A stretch of 64,000 bases of DNA from Pseudomonas weihenstephanensis (GCF_001043055.1 NZ_JYLF01000013.1:1-64000), one strand, 5' to 3'. Positions 52,558 through 62,266 are shown, numbered from the stretch's first letter. The notes: generated by a model not told the origin, from the sequence alone. Translations and numbers: made by a program.

Positions 52558-53040
52558 TTACAGCCGTGGCTCAACCCGTGAGGAGCCAGCAGGCCGCGGT
52601 ACAGCCGTATGGCCATAGCGATCATCGGCGGCGCCGAAAGGTTGATCGTCTTCGGGCTCGCTTTTGCGGGCCTCTTCATTTGCAGCCAGCCGAGCACGCC
52701 GCGCTTTGCTGGCGCGCTCGATCGGCCAGCGAATCAACACAAACACTGCGTACAGGCAAAACGCGATGATGGCGTACATCAACAAGTCGGACACCGCGCG
52801 CCAGGCGTTATTGCCCACCTTGAACGCGAGGTCGAGGGCTGTGATGGCGATCGCGGGGGCAAATTTTTCCTTGACCGGGTCAATGATGGTCGCGCTGAAC
52901 AACAGCACGGCCATTAATATACGCAGGGGTTCACGCAGCCAGCGCCACATGAAGCGGGTCAGGCGGCACCACACGAGCAGGCAGCCCAAAGCGGCAAAGG
53001 CGTAAAGGCCCCAAGCGAGCAGATAGTCGTTCTCGGTCAT
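52558..53040 (-). CDS. Hypothetical membrane protein
   Basis: The ATG at 53040 gives 160 residues (MTENDYLLAWGLYAFAALGC). Three membrane segments are visible (about residues 7-25, 42-55 and 85-105), then an Arg/Glu-rich cytoplasmic tail. An ATG three codons earlier is equally possible. No domain is recognised. It is sometimes labelled an MFS relative in Pseudomonas, but it is far too short for that. Divergent from ptrB. Confidence 0.7.
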   Translation of the reverse strand: MTENDYLLAWGLYAFAALGCLLVWCRLTRFMWRWLREPLRILMAVLLFSATIIDPVKEKFAPAIAITALDLAFKVGNNAWRAVSDLLMYAIIAFCLYAVFVLIRWPIERASKARRARLAANEEARKSEPEDDQPFGAADDRYGHTAVPRPAGSSRVEPRL

Positions 53041-53149
53041 GGTATCCATGGTCGGCAGGCAATGAGGCGCTATGATAACGGCTTTTGACAAGGGCGGCTG
53101 CACCGCCGTCAGCACGACTTCTTTTCATGCAGGTTTGTGAGAACACTTA

Positions 53150-55195
53150 ATGACCGAATCAGCCCACGCAAACAGCGCTCCTATCGCACCTACCGTAGAG
53201 GGTCCTGACCCGTATGTATGGTTACAAAATCGCGACAACAAAGAGGTTTTGGACTATCTGAAAGCGGAAAACAGTTATCAGGAGGCGCAGTTGGCCGATC
53301 AGGCTGAACGGCGTGAAGCCCTGTTTCAAGAGATCAAAGGCCGTATTCGCGAAACTGATTTGTCGCTGCCCTCGCCTTGGGGACCTTTCCTGTATTACAC
53401 CCGCACCGTCGCAGGTGATGAGTACCCGCGACACTTGCGCTGCCCGCGCCCGGCCGATGACAGCCAGCAGGTTGACGAGCGTGCCGAGCAATTGCTGCTC
53501 GACCCGAACGCCTTGGCCGACGGCGGTTTCATTTCACTGGGTGCGTTCAGCATCAGCCCGGACCATCAGCGCCTCGCGTATAGCCTGGACATCAACGGCG
53601 AAGAAGTTTTCCGATTATTCGTCAAAGAGCTGAGCACCGGTGTGGTCACCGAACTGCCGTTTGACGACTGTGATGGCAGCATGACGTGGGCCAATGACAG
53701 CCAGACGCTGTTTTTTGCCGAACTGGATGACACTCACCGCCCGCACAAACTGATGCGCCATACGCTGGGCGAGTCGGGGGTTCATGAAGTGTTTCATGAG
53801 CCGGACGGGCGATTCTTCCTGCATTGCTATCGCTCAAGTTCCGAACGCCAACTCATCCTGCTGCTCAGCAGCAAAACCACCAGTGAAAGCTGGGTGCTGG
53901 ATGCGCATCAGCCAACAGGCCCGTTCACGTGCCTGGCACCCAGGGTTGAAGACCACGATTACAGCGTCGATCACGGGCTTTACCAAGGCACTTGGACCTG
54001 GTTCATTCGCACCAATCAGGACGGCATCAACTTTGCCCTGTACTGCGCCGCAGGTGATGTGCCGACCCGTAATGAGTGGACGCTGCTGATCGCCCATGAC
54101 GACAAGGTGATGCTGGAGGGCCTGACCCTGAATGCAAACGCCTTGTGCTTGAGCCTGCGCGAAGGCGGACTGCCAATCATCGAGATTCGCCCTGCGGGTT
54201 TGGCGCCGTATCGCGTTCAACTGCCGGACGCCGCCTACAGCCTGTATGTACAAGACAGTCTTGAGTTCGACAGCCCTTGCATTCGTCTGCGCTACGAAGC
54301 GCTGAATCGCCCGGCGCAAGTGCGCCAGCTGACCTTGTCCAACGGCGAACAACGGGTGCTCAAAGAAACACCCGTACTCGGGCCGTTCAATGCCGATGAT
54401 TATGTTAGCCAGCGTCTATGGGCCACGGCGCCCGATGGCACGCAGGTGCCAATCAGCCTGGTGGTCAAGCGCAGTGCTCTGGGCCAACCCACTCCCTTGT
54501 ATTTGTATGGCTACGGGGCCTATGGCGAAAGTCTGGACCCGTGGTTTTCGCACTCGCGCCTCAGCTTGCTCGACCGCGGTGTGGCCTTCGCCATCGCCCA
54601 TGTGCGCGGCGGCGGTGAGTTGGGTGAAGCCTGGTATCGCGCCGGTAAACAGGAACACAAGCACAACACGTTCAGCGACTTCATCGCCTGTGCCGAACAT
54701 TTGATTGCCCACGGGCTGACCGACGCCGGGCAACTGGTGATCAGCGGCGCCAGCGCGGGGGGCCTGTTGATTGGCGCCGTGCTCAATCAACGCCCAGAAC
54801 TGTTCAAGGCGGCGATTGCTGAAGTGCCGTTCGTCGATGTACTGAACACCATGCTCGACCCCGAGCTGCCGCTGACCGTCACCGAGTATGACGAATGGGG
54901 CAACCCGCAAGAGCCACAGGTGTATGCCCGGATCAAAGCCTATGCGCCGTATGAAAATGTACGCGCTCAGGCCTACCCGGCGATGCTGGTGATTGCGGGC
55001 TACAACGACAGCCGCGTGCAGTATTGGGAAGCGGCCAAATGGGTCGCCAAACTGCGCGTCACCAAGACTGACAACAACCTGTTACTGCTCAAGACCGAAC
55101 TGGACGCCGGTCATGGCGGCATGAGCGGGCGCTATCAAGCCCTGCGCGATGTGGCGCTGGAGTATGCCTTTGTTTTCAAGGTGCTGGGCCTGTAG
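53150..55195 (+). CDS. ptrB: S9 family peptidase, oligopeptidase B
   Basis: A 681-residue prolyl-oligopeptidase family enzyme: an N-terminal beta-propeller (about residues 70-400) and a C-terminal hydrolase domain. The triad is S535 in SGASAGGLL, D620 in GYNDSRV and H655 in DAGHGG. The VRGGGELGEAWYRAGKQEHK stretch is typical of oligopeptidase B, which cuts short peptides after Lys and Arg in the cytosol. GTGAGAA is upstream of the ATG. Confidence 0.92.
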   Translation: MTESAHANSAPIAPTVEGPDPYVWLQNRDNKEVLDYLKAENSYQEAQLADQAERREALFQEIKGRIRETDLSLPSPWGPFLYYTRTVAGDEYPRHLRCPRPADDSQQVDERAEQLLLDPNALADGGFISLGAFSISPDHQRLAYSLDINGEEVFRLFVKELSTGVVTELPFDDCDGSMTWANDSQTLFFAELDDTHRPHKLMRHTLGESGVHEVFHEPDGRFFLHCYRSSSERQLILLLSSKTTSESWVLDAHQPTGPFTCLAPRVEDHDYSVDHGLYQGTWTWFIRTNQDGINFALYCAAGDVPTRNEWTLLIAHDDKVMLEGLTLNANALCLSLREGGLPIIEIRPAGLAPYRVQLPDAAYSLYVQDSLEFDSPCIRLRYEALNRPAQVRQLTLSNGEQRVLKETPVLGPFNADDYVSQRLWATAPDGTQVPISLVVKRSALGQPTPLYLYGYGAYGESLDPWFSHSRLSLLDRGVAFAIAHVRGGGELGEAWYRAGKQEHKHNTFSDFIACAEHLIAHGLTDAGQLVISGASAGGLLIGAVLNQRPELFKAAIAEVPFVDVLNTMLDPELPLTVTEYDEWGNPQEPQVYARIKAYAPYENVRAQAYPAMLVIAGYNDSRVQYWEAAKWVAKLRVTKTDNNLLLLKTELDAGHGGMSGRYQALRDVALEYAFVFKVLGL

Positions 55196-55224
55196 GCGCG
55201 CGCCTGTACCTGCAATCAAACCCT

Positions 55225-55518
55225 TTACTCTGCCGGGGGTTTGGCCTTGGGGTCTTTGACCTCAAGCCCCGGCAGTGGCTGGTCTTTGGGCGGCTGGGGC
55301 AAGTCGATGGGTGGCAGCGGGATCAAACTGCCACCTCCGGCAACCGGCTTGCGCACGGCCTTGGGGGTAATCTGCGGGTACGGGGTGGGCGTCGCCGTGC
55401 CGGGTGAACCCGGCGCCGCAGTCACAGGCACCACCGGCACAGGCGTCAGCTCTGCTGCTTGTGCCGCACTTATCGGGAGCGCAGCCCACACAATGGCCGT
55501 TAGAATAGTGCGTTTCAT
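55225..55518 (-). CDS. Small Pro-rich exported hypothetical protein
   Basis: A 97-residue protein from the ATG at 55518 (GGAG 6 bases upstream) with a signal peptide (MKRTILTAIVWAALPISAAQA). The mature part is rich in Pro, Val and Lys (PPIDLPQPPKDQPLPGLEVK) and looks disordered. No domain. Convergent with ptrB. Confidence 0.65.
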   Translation of the reverse strand: MKRTILTAIVWAALPISAAQAAELTPVPVVPVTAAPGSPGTATPTPYPQITPKAVRKPVAGGGSLIPLPPIDLPQPPKDQPLPGLEVKDPKAKPPAE

Positions 55519-55600
55519 CAATCACTCCGTTGCCAGACCGGCTTGTCTGCCCTCAGGCTACTCGTAACCTGCGGTTTTTGTCCCCTTCTATGAGATATCC

Positions 55601-56287
55601 ATGAAACGTTTTGTTTTGCTCGACACCACTCCGATCCCCGAAAACGGCGGCGCCTTGTGCCTGTTCGAGTATGGCGAGGACTTCGTGATCAAGATCCAGG
55701 GCGGCGACGGGGGTCAATTGATGAACACCCGCATGCACGGCTCTGAAGATGCGCTGGCAGAAATCCCGTGCCGCAAGGTCGCCGGTCGTCCGCAGTCACG
55801 GGTGCTGATTGGCGGACTGGGTATGGGCTTCACCTTGGCTTCGGCGCTCAAACACTTGGGCAAAACTGCCGAAGTGGTGGTGGCCGAACTGGTGCCGGGG
55901 GTTGTTGAATGGAACCGCGGGCCGCTGGGAGAAAAGTCCGGCAATCCTTTGCAAGACCCGCGCACCGTCATCCGCATGGAAGACGTGGCCAAGGTGTTGC
56001 AGGCCGAGCCCAATGGCTTCGACGCAATTATGCTGGATGTCGACAACGGCCCCGAAGGCTTGACCCAAAAAGCCAACAGCTGGTTGTATTCAGCCGGTGG
56101 CCTGAGCGCCTGCGCCAAAGCCTTGCGCCCTAAAGGCGTGCTGGCGGTGTGGTCGGCCAGTGCCGACAAACAATTTAGCGACAAGCTGCGCAAGGCCGGT
56201 TTCAAGGCTGAAGAAGTGCAGGTATTTGCCCACGGCAACAAGGGCACGCGGCACACAATCTGGATTGCTGAAAAAATCAAAGGCTGA
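55601..56287 (+). CDS. Spermidine synthase-like methyltransferase fold protein
   Basis: A 228-residue protein with the Rossmann SAM-binding loop GGLGMGFTLA (71-80) and the acidic VVAELVPGVVEWNRG after it, then MLDVDNGPEG at about 146. This is the SpeE-like family, but it lacks the usual N-terminal beta domain and is shorter than spermidine synthase (about 280 residues). It could be a methyltransferase or an aminopropyltransferase; the donor group cannot be read. Confidence 0.8.
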   Translation: MKRFVLLDTTPIPENGGALCLFEYGEDFVIKIQGGDGGQLMNTRMHGSEDALAEIPCRKVAGRPQSRVLIGGLGMGFTLASALKHLGKTAEVVVAELVPGVVEWNRGPLGEKSGNPLQDPRTVIRMEDVAKVLQAEPNGFDAIMLDVDNGPEGLTQKANSWLYSAGGLSACAKALRPKGVLAVWSASADKQFSDKLRKAGFKAEEVQVFAHGNKGTRHTIWIAEKIKG

Positions 56288-56339
56288 TCAGCAGCTAAAC
56301 TTAACGACCTGACCGTCATTCGTCCTGAAAGGTAACCCC

Positions 56340-56714
56340 ATGAGTTCGGCCAACCCTCCCTCCCATACCGCGAAGCTGGATCGCATCCTGGCCGATGCCC
56401 AGCGTGACCGTGAAATGGGCTACCGCGACAAAGCCCTGAAAATGTACCCGCACGTGTGCGGTCGTTGCGCCCGTGAGTTTGCGGGCAAGCGCCTGAGTGA
56501 ACTGACTGTTCACCACCGCGACCACAACCATGACAACAACCCGCAAGACGGTTCCAACTGGGAGCTGTTGTGCCTGTACTGCCATGACAACGAACACTCG
56601 CGCTACACCGACCAGCAATACTTCTCGGACAGCTCCACCAGCAGCCCGAAAGTCGCCAAGGCCACTCATAACCCGTTCGCGGCACTCGCCGGCTTGATGA
56701 AAAAAGACGAGTAA
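56340..56714 (+). CDS. yajD: YajD family HNH nuclease
   Basis: A 124-residue protein with an HNH domain: CGRCAREF binds zinc, LTVHHRDHNHDNNPQDGSNW holds the catalytic His, and LCLYCHDNEH provides the second Cys pair. It matches YajD of E. coli in length and layout. The target is unknown. It begins 52 bp after the preceding gene. Confidence 0.88.
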   Translation: MSSANPPSHTAKLDRILADAQRDREMGYRDKALKMYPHVCGRCAREFAGKRLSELTVHHRDHNHDNNPQDGSNWELLCLYCHDNEHSRYTDQQYFSDSSTSSPKVAKATHNPFAALAGLMKKDE

Positions 56715-56858
56715 GACGGCTTGCCCCGCAGCAACGGGTGCAGGCGACGTCCAAATCCGGGCCGCGGGGTGTGTGGGCGAACGCACCCTGCGCCAGCGGC
56801 TACGGCTATGCAGTAACAGGGGGTATACTCGCGTCTTTTTTCTGAAGGGCTCGGGCAC

Positions 56859-57326
56859 GTGGCGAACAAACGGTACAGCTGCATTGGTTTGTATAACCCC
56901 AAATCACCGGAAAACGTCGGCTCGGTGATGCGTGCGGCTGGTTGCTACAACGTGGCCTCGGTGTTTTACACCGGCAAACGGTACGAACGTGCCCGCGACT
57001 TCATCACGGACACCAAAAAGGTGCATCAGGACATTCCGTTGATCGGCATTGATGACCTGAAAAAAATCCTGCCGCTGGGCTGCATTCCGGTCGCGGTTGA
57101 GCTGGTCGAGGGCGCACGCTCCCTGCCTGAGTACACGCATCCGGATCGTGCGCTGTACATTTTTGGCCCCGAAGACGGCTCACTGGACAAAGAGATTCTG
57201 GACTGGTGCGAGGATGTGATTTACATCCCGACCAACGGTTGCATGAACCTTGCGGCCACCGTCAACGTGGTGCTTTACGACCGTTTGGCCAAGGGCAACA
57301 ACACCCGTTCCGGTCCCCAGTTCTAA
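56859..57326 (+). CDS. RNA methyltransferase, TrmH/SpoU (SPOUT) family
   Basis: A 155-residue SPOUT enzyme beginning at GTG 56859 (GAAGGG upstream): the NPKSPENVGSVMRAAGCYNV motif 1, a FGPEDGSL motif 2 near residue 103, and CMNLAATVNVVLYDRL motif 3 that forms the trefoil knot. It is of the small TrmL-like type, which 2'-O-methylates tRNA position 34, but other targets are possible. A TATACT -10 element at 56825 fits its promoter. Confidence 0.87.
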   Translation: MANKRYSCIGLYNPKSPENVGSVMRAAGCYNVASVFYTGKRYERARDFITDTKKVHQDIPLIGIDDLKKILPLGCIPVAVELVEGARSLPEYTHPDRALYIFGPEDGSLDKEILDWCEDVIYIPTNGCMNLAATVNVVLYDRLAKGNNTRSGPQF

Positions 57327-57405
57327 CCCTCGCCCGCCATTGAATGGAACAACCCGCCCTCCCCGGCAGTCAGCTCTGTATCCACCTATCCCTTGGAGAC
57401 AGAGC

Positions 57406-57741
57406 ATGAGCAACAGACAACCTGTAGAGCGCATTGAATCCACTTCGTACGAAGACGTGCCTTATCAAAACGTAGAGGGCTGGGAGCGCGTTGGCTCGCT
57501 GGCAGGCGGCGTGGTGATGCTGGGCAAAGGCATTCGCCGTGGCGGCTTTATCGGCTTGATCCAGGTGGGCATTGGTGCGATGGCGCTCAAGCGCGGCATT
57601 ACGGGCCACAGCTCGACCAAACGCCTGCTGGAAAAGAGCCGCCAGCAATTGCACAGCGTGCGTTCGGACATCGCGCAGGCGGGTGACGAATTACTGCGAA
57701 TGAAAGATGAAGTTGAAGCCAGGGTTGTGAAAAACACCTGA
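57406..57741 (+). CDS. DUF2892-like small inner membrane protein
   Basis: A 111-residue protein from ATG 57406 (GGAGA 7 bases upstream) whose centre is glycine-rich and hydrophobic (GGVVMLGKGIRRGGFIGLIQ, then VGIGAMALKRGITGHSST). A hydrophilic, likely coiled C-terminus (RQQLHSVRSDIAQAGDELLR) follows. This fits the YgaP-type DUF2892 layout. Function unknown. Confidence 0.65.
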   Translation: MSNRQPVERIESTSYEDVPYQNVEGWERVGSLAGGVVMLGKGIRRGGFIGLIQVGIGAMALKRGITGHSSTKRLLEKSRQQLHSVRSDIAQAGDELLRMKDEVEARVVKNT

Positions 57742-57800
57742 TACGTACCTGGCTGCACCTGCGATTAGCGGCGCTATTTGCTGTCATTGAGCAGTGATGT

Positions 57801-57845
57801 GAGGCTGCGATCCGCGGTGAAGCCATCATAAACCCTTCAACCCGG
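57801..57845 (+). repeat. Dispersed intergenic repeat, copy B
   Basis: Begins gaggctgcgatccgcggtga and ends aacccttcaacccgg, matching copy A at 10153-10198 in order and spacing (one base difference in length). It lies between the DUF2892-like gene and the convergent AI-2E gene. The hairpin of copy A is weaker here. Confidence 0.55.
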
Positions 57846-57934
57846 TGCTTTCGTCACACCGCAATCACCGGGTTTACGGCCGCTTTGCAACCCATCACCG
57901 CCTCCTGCCTCAACAGCAACTACAGCGTTTGGCC

Positions 57935-58984
57935 TCAGACTTTGTCTTTGTTCTGCTGGCTCGCGCTCCAGTCCACCAGCAGGCTGTAAGCCAGCGCCAG
58001 CAACGTCGGACCGATGAAAAGACCGATAAAGCCAAAGGCAATCAAGCCACCAAACACGCCGAGCAACACAATCACCAAGGGCAAGTTGCCGCCCCGGCTG
58101 ATCAAATAAGGTTTGAGTACGTTGTCCACGCCACTGATGATCAGCGTGCCCCAAATTCCGAGAAAAATCGCCAGCCCGTAATCACCCTTCCAGGCCAGCC
58201 ATGCCGTGGCCGGAATCCAGATCAACGGCGGTCCCATCGGGATAAGACTTAGCAGAAAAGTCGCCACCCCCAGCACCAGTGCGCCCGGTACACCGGCAAT
58301 CAAGAAGCCGATCAGCGCCAGCACCGCCTGCGCCGCTGCCGTGCCGATCACACCGTTGACCACTCGCTGAATGGTGCCGGCCACCAGATCCTGATAGTAG
58401 GAGGCGCGCTCGCCGATCAAGCGTTCAAGCAAGCGATGCACGAACATCGCCAAACGCGGGCCATCACGGTAGAAAAAGAACACAAACACGATACTCAGTG
58501 TCAGCTCCAGAATGCCGCCGCCGATCTGTGCACTGCGGGCCAATAGCCAGTTGCCGACCTGCCCCAAGTACGGCTTGACGGCCACGATCAGCGCCGCGCC
58601 CTGCTCATCGATGGTGTCCCAAATACCCACCAGGCGCTCACCGATGAACGGAATACCCGCCAGCCAACCAGGCGCCTGCGGCAAACCTTCAAGCTGAACA
58701 TCCTTGACGAAGGTCGTGGCGTCGCGCACGTGATCCGCCAGGTTGAAGCCCAGCCACACCAGCGGGCCTGCCACCAGCAGCATCCAGCCCAAAGTCAGAA
58801 TGCCCGCTGCCAGCGACTCACGGCCATTGAGCCATCGCGTCAGCAAGCGCATTAACGGCCAACTGGCAAACGCCAGCACCGCCCCCCAGAACAGCGCCGA
58901 CCAAAAAGGCGCCATCACCCACAGACTGGCACCGAACAACACCAGCAGCAGGATCTGCACCAGCAGGCGATCGTTATTGAGCAT
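57935..58984 (-). CDS. AI-2E family transporter
   Basis: A 349-residue protein with about eight membrane helices, including the paired LLVQILLLVLFGASLWVMAP start and the re-entrant-like MGPPLIWIPATAWLAWKGDY region. The family (PF01594) includes TqsA and sodium/proton antiporters. Without further data the cargo is open. The AI-2E name is historical. Confidence 0.9.
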   Translation of the reverse strand: MLNNDRLLVQILLLVLFGASLWVMAPFWSALFWGAVLAFASWPLMRLLTRWLNGRESLAAGILTLGWMLLVAGPLVWLGFNLADHVRDATTFVKDVQLEGLPQAPGWLAGIPFIGERLVGIWDTIDEQGAALIVAVKPYLGQVGNWLLARSAQIGGGILELTLSIVFVFFFYRDGPRLAMFVHRLLERLIGERASYYQDLVAGTIQRVVNGVIGTAAAQAVLALIGFLIAGVPGALVLGVATFLLSLIPMGPPLIWIPATAWLAWKGDYGLAIFLGIWGTLIISGVDNVLKPYLISRGGNLPLVIVLLGVFGGLIAFGFIGLFIGPTLLALAYSLLVDWSASQQNKDKV

Positions 58985-59010
58985 GTGTGTTCCACAGAAA
59001 ATTCATAGGC

Positions 59011-59046
59011 AAAAAAAGACGACGGCTACGCAGAGTGTAGCCGTCG
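59011..59046 (-). terminator. Rho-independent terminator after the DUF4892 gene
   Basis: CGACGGCTAC (59020-59029) and GTAGCCGTCG (59037-59046) form a perfect 10 bp stem with a 7-base loop. On the minus strand GTC and seven T residues follow. It starts 12 bases after the gene's stop codon. Confidence 0.9.
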
Positions 59047-59057
59047 CAGACAAGCGT

Positions 59058-59876
59058 TTAACGGAGCAGTTCGACCCGCAGCCCTTGGACCGGGTTCTCG
59101 CCCAGCTCAATGCGCGCAGCCCTTACACCGCTCTTGATCAGACCGTCGCGCCATGCGGCGGCGTGAACACCGCTCAGGCTGACCCTGGAGGTTGCATCCA
59201 GGTTCAATGCGCGACTGATCAAGCTGAGCCACTGTGCATCAGGTTCTGCCGTGAGCGCAGGGAAATCCAGCTCGCCCGTGCTTTTTAACTGGCGCTGCAA
59301 GGTGGCTGAGGTGGGCAGTAATTGGCCCAGATCGCCATTGGCCTGAAGCTGCTCGACATGCAGGTAGGCTTTGCGGTTGCCACGCGTGATGCCATACAAC
59401 GCGACCAACTGATTTTGCTCGGGCGCCGCCAGGCGGATCAACAGGAAGGACTGCTCACCGTCGGCGCCCACCAGCTTGGAGTTACCAAAAATCTCATTTG
59501 CCCACAGGCTGCTTTCGCCACAATCACGGGCCTGGCACCAGAACAACAACTGCGCGTCTTGGGCTTGCAGGGCTTCACGCGCAGCCGTAAAGGCTTCGGT
59601 GGCCGAGTGCTCAGCGGGTAATTCGTAGGTGATCGCCGTGGTTTGGCCACGGGCATTGACCTGCCCTTCAAAACGCAGCCGACCGCTGATTTTTCGAATG
59701 GCGCCCATCGGGTAGATGCGCTCGACATCGGGCTTGACGGTGTAATCGACAATTTGCGCGTCCGCCAGCCGTGGCACGTCTCGCAAGTCATGACTGCCGG
59801 GCACGTCAGCCGCCCACAGCAGAGGGCTGAGGCAGCTCAGGCCCAGCGCACAGATAAAACGATTGGTCGGTTTCAT
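59058..59876 (-). CDS. DUF4892 domain-containing periplasmic protein
   Basis: A 272-residue exported protein (signal peptide FICALGLSCLSPLLWA). The mature chain carries DUF4892 features such as DVPRLADAQIVDYTVKPDVE and SSLWANEIFGNSKLVGADGE, with a Cys pair in WCQARDC. The C-terminal 80 residues look like an OmpA/BON-type domain (RVSLSGVHAAAW to the end). The start may be GTG 59882. Function unknown. Confidence 0.85.
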   Translation of the reverse strand: MKPTNRFICALGLSCLSPLLWAADVPGSHDLRDVPRLADAQIVDYTVKPDVERIYPMGAIRKISGRLRFEGQVNARGQTTAITYELPAEHSATEAFTAAREALQAQDAQLLFWCQARDCGESSLWANEIFGNSKLVGADGEQSFLLIRLAAPEQNQLVALYGITRGNRKAYLHVEQLQANGDLGQLLPTSATLQRQLKSTGELDFPALTAEPDAQWLSLISRALNLDATSRVSLSGVHAAAWRDGLIKSGVRAARIELGENPVQGLRVELLR

Positions 59877-60021
59877 CGGCACGCGTCACCCGCAGGTGAG
59901 GTGTGTTTGAGCCTGCTCACGATAGAGACCGGGTGGCCTTCCGAGGTCGCAGCGGTGTAGAGATCTATCATGGTTGTCTCCCATTTCAACCCGCCAAGCC
60001 TCGGCAGTTGGCCGCCGCAAG

Positions 60022-60876
60022 TCAAGGAGCGGCGAAGAACCGATTGAAACAGTCTGCAACAAGGATTGCCCCCGCGTCGTCATTGACGTGTAAATGATGG
60101 CCGCCGGGTAACCGTTCCAGCGTAAAGGGTAGCCTATCCAGCAACGTCGGATGGGCGGTCAACATCCCGTCCTCAGCGACCACTAACGTGGTGGGACAAC
60201 TGACACGCTGTACGAATGACATGGCCTGTTCATCGGTAAGACGCAGCGGGGACGGCAACGTCAAGCGGCTGTCACTGCGCCAGCTGTAACCCCCCGGCAC
60301 CGGCATCAAGCCGCGCTGGGCCAACAATTGCGCAGCCTCACGGCTGACCGCGACCATGCCTTTCATGCGGGCCTCGACGCCTCCCTCCAGGGTTTTGTGC
60401 ACCGTTTTGCGTTTGTGCGTGAGTGCCAATTGGGCCTCAAGCGCCTGCCCCATGCGCTCGGCCGTGCCGTGTTCAGACCCCATGTGCGGCATGACGCCAT
60501 CAATGAGCGCCATTCGGGTGATCCGCTGCGGGCATGACCCGGCCACGATCACTGAAACAATCGCCCCCAGCGAGTGCCCTAACAGCGCAAAACGCTCCCA
60601 GCCCAGTTGTTCAGCCACGCTGAGCACATCAAAAGCGTAGTCCCACAGCGAGTAACCCACGCCCTGCGGCCTGTGCGCAGAGTGACCATGTCCTGCCAGA
60701 TCAAGTGCAACGATGCGCAGGCCCTTGAGCCTGGGTGCCAGCCGCGCAAAGCTGTTGGCGTTGTCCAGCCAGCCATGCAACGCGATCACGGGCAGGCCGT
60801 CTTCAGGGCCAAACACATGCGCGGCAAGCTCGATGTGGGGCAGGCTCAGACGAATTTCTTCAACCACTGGATTCAT
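60022..60876 (-). CDS. Alpha/beta hydrolase (first of two)
   Basis: A 284-residue alpha/beta hydrolase with HGWLDNANSF as oxyanion loop, S102 in LLGHSLGAIVS, and the last His in GGHHLHVND. It is the last gene of a minus-strand set with another hydrolase, a thioesterase and an acyl-CoA ligase (gaps of 12, 111 and 22 bp). Similar sets occur in P. aeruginosa near PA1617-PA1622. Likely an esterase or thioesterase of lipid metabolism. Confidence 0.88.
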   Translation of the reverse strand: MNPVVEEIRLSLPHIELAAHVFGPEDGLPVIALHGWLDNANSFARLAPRLKGLRIVALDLAGHGHSAHRPQGVGYSLWDYAFDVLSVAEQLGWERFALLGHSLGAIVSVIVAGSCPQRITRMALIDGVMPHMGSEHGTAERMGQALEAQLALTHKRKTVHKTLEGGVEARMKGMVAVSREAAQLLAQRGLMPVPGGYSWRSDSRLTLPSPLRLTDEQAMSFVQRVSCPTTLVVAEDGMLTAHPTLLDRLPFTLERLPGGHHLHVNDDAGAILVADCFNRFFAAP

Positions 60877-60888
60877 GCAGAGTGCTCT

Positions 60889-61689
60889 TCAGAGACCGGG
60901 ATGACGAAGTTCCCAGCGGGTAAAAATGTCTTTCAGCAGGCTGGCGGTGTCTTGCGGCTGTTCCAGCGGGAACATGTGGCCACCCGGCACGCTTAACGCC
61001 TCCCCCAGGGGCAGGCGTGCGACGGCGTTGGCATGATGGCGCATCACCACCCGACTGTCGCGCCCACGCACTATGGTCAGCGGTACTTGCAACTGCTTGA
61101 TCAACCCCGGACTGGTATGCGGCACGCCCCGGTAGATGTCAATTTCGGTGGCCGGGTCGAAGCTTAACCGCAGACGATCATCCATCGCGCACAACCCATG
61201 CTCCAGATACGCCTCAAAGCAGTCCGGGTCAAAGCTGCGAAACAACGACTTACCCGCAAAATAAGCCCGGGCGGCGTCACGGTCTGCAAACTCTTCGCGC
61301 CGTCCCAGTGTGCGCCCGGCCGGCGTCAGGCGATCAATCAGGCCAAAACGCTTGGCCGCGCGAATCACCCATTGATCGGTGCGCGTTAACACAGGTGAGT
61401 CGAGCATCACGACCCCACAGTAGAGGTGCGGGCAGCGTATGGCCGCATGCAAGTGCAACATTCCGCCCAACGAATGGCCGACGCCCAATACGGGTTCGTC
61501 TTGTTGTTGCAGGTGGTAAATCAGTTCGTCGACCAGGTTGCGCCAGTTGTTGTCCACCGGAAAGCGCGGGTCGTGCCCATGCTGCGACAAATGGGCGACG
61601 CGAAAGTCAGGCGACAGCGAGGCAAATAATTTGCCGTAGGTGGCCGAAGGGAAGCCGTTGGCATGGGCGAAAAAAATCTGCCGGGACAT
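60889..61689 (-). CDS. Alpha/beta hydrolase (second of two)
   Basis: From the ATG at 61689, 266 residues (MSRQIFFAHANGFPSATYGK). The catalytic Ser is S73 in VGHSLGGML and the His is in PGGHMFPLEQ, with an Asp in RGRDSRVV. Its start is uncertain, because the ribosome binding site is weak and the frame runs on to 61785. Part of the same operon as its neighbours. Substrate unknown. Confidence 0.85.
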   Translation of the reverse strand: MSRQIFFAHANGFPSATYGKLFASLSPDFRVAHLSQHGHDPRFPVDNNWRNLVDELIYHLQQQDEPVLGVGHSLGGMLHLHAAIRCPHLYCGVVMLDSPVLTRTDQWVIRAAKRFGLIDRLTPAGRTLGRREEFADRDAARAYFAGKSLFRSFDPDCFEAYLEHGLCAMDDRLRLSFDPATEIDIYRGVPHTSPGLIKQLQVPLTIVRGRDSRVVMRHHANAVARLPLGEALSVPGGHMFPLEQPQDTASLLKDIFTRWELRHPGL

Positions 61690-61800
61690 ACAAGGCATCC
61701 AGTTGAAAAGGGTGGCCTTATTGTCAGTAGGATTTTTCCCAACATCAATGACCGTATACGCCATCCAGGACGCCAGTACGGCCATTGCTTGCCCCTTTGG

Positions 61801-62244
61801 TCAGCGCACAGGCGGGGTATCACCCAGCGCGACCACGGCAATGGTCAGTCGGGAAATGCAGTTGAGTTTGCCGTTTTCATCCGTCAGGCGGATGTCCCAC
61901 ACATGGGTTGTACGCCCGATATGCACCGCACGCGCAACAGCACTCACTCGCCCGCTGCGTACCCCACGCAAGTGATTGGCGTTGACCTCAAGGCCGACGC
62001 AGTAGAACTTTTGCTGATCAATGCACAGATAGCTGGCCATCGACCCCAAGGTCTCGGCCAACACGACAGAGGCGCCACCATGCAATAAGCCAAAGGGCTG
62101 ATGCGTGCGGTGATCGACCACCATGCTTGCCGTGATGGAGGTGTCATCGAAGGCATCAAAGGTGATGTCCAGCACATCGCAAATGGTATTTTTGCGCTGT
62201 GAATTGAGGTACGCCAGGTCGGGCGTGGTGGTCCACAAGCTCAT
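61801..62244 (-). CDS. PaaI/EntH-type hot-dog fold thioesterase
   Basis: A 147-residue single hot-dog domain with HQPFGLLHGGASVVLAETLG, which contains the central helix and the acidic catalytic residue typical of PaaI and YbdB (EntH) thioesterases. It follows the acyl-CoA ligase gene by 22 bp, so it may hydrolyse the CoA ester that ligase makes or proofread it. Acyl group not known. Confidence 0.87.
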   Translation of the reverse strand: MSLWTTTPDLAYLNSQRKNTICDVLDITFDAFDDTSITASMVVDHRTHQPFGLLHGGASVVLAETLGSMASYLCIDQQKFYCVGLEVNANHLRGVRSGRVSAVARAVHIGRTTHVWDIRLTDENGKLNCISRLTIAVVALGDTPPVR

Positions 62245-62266
62245 GGGTCAGTCCTTGGAGAGTGAA

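Noticed and set aside
52558..53115. Calling the small membrane protein an MFS transporter
   Set aside because: 160 residues with three membrane segments is far below the MFS size and no family motif is visible.
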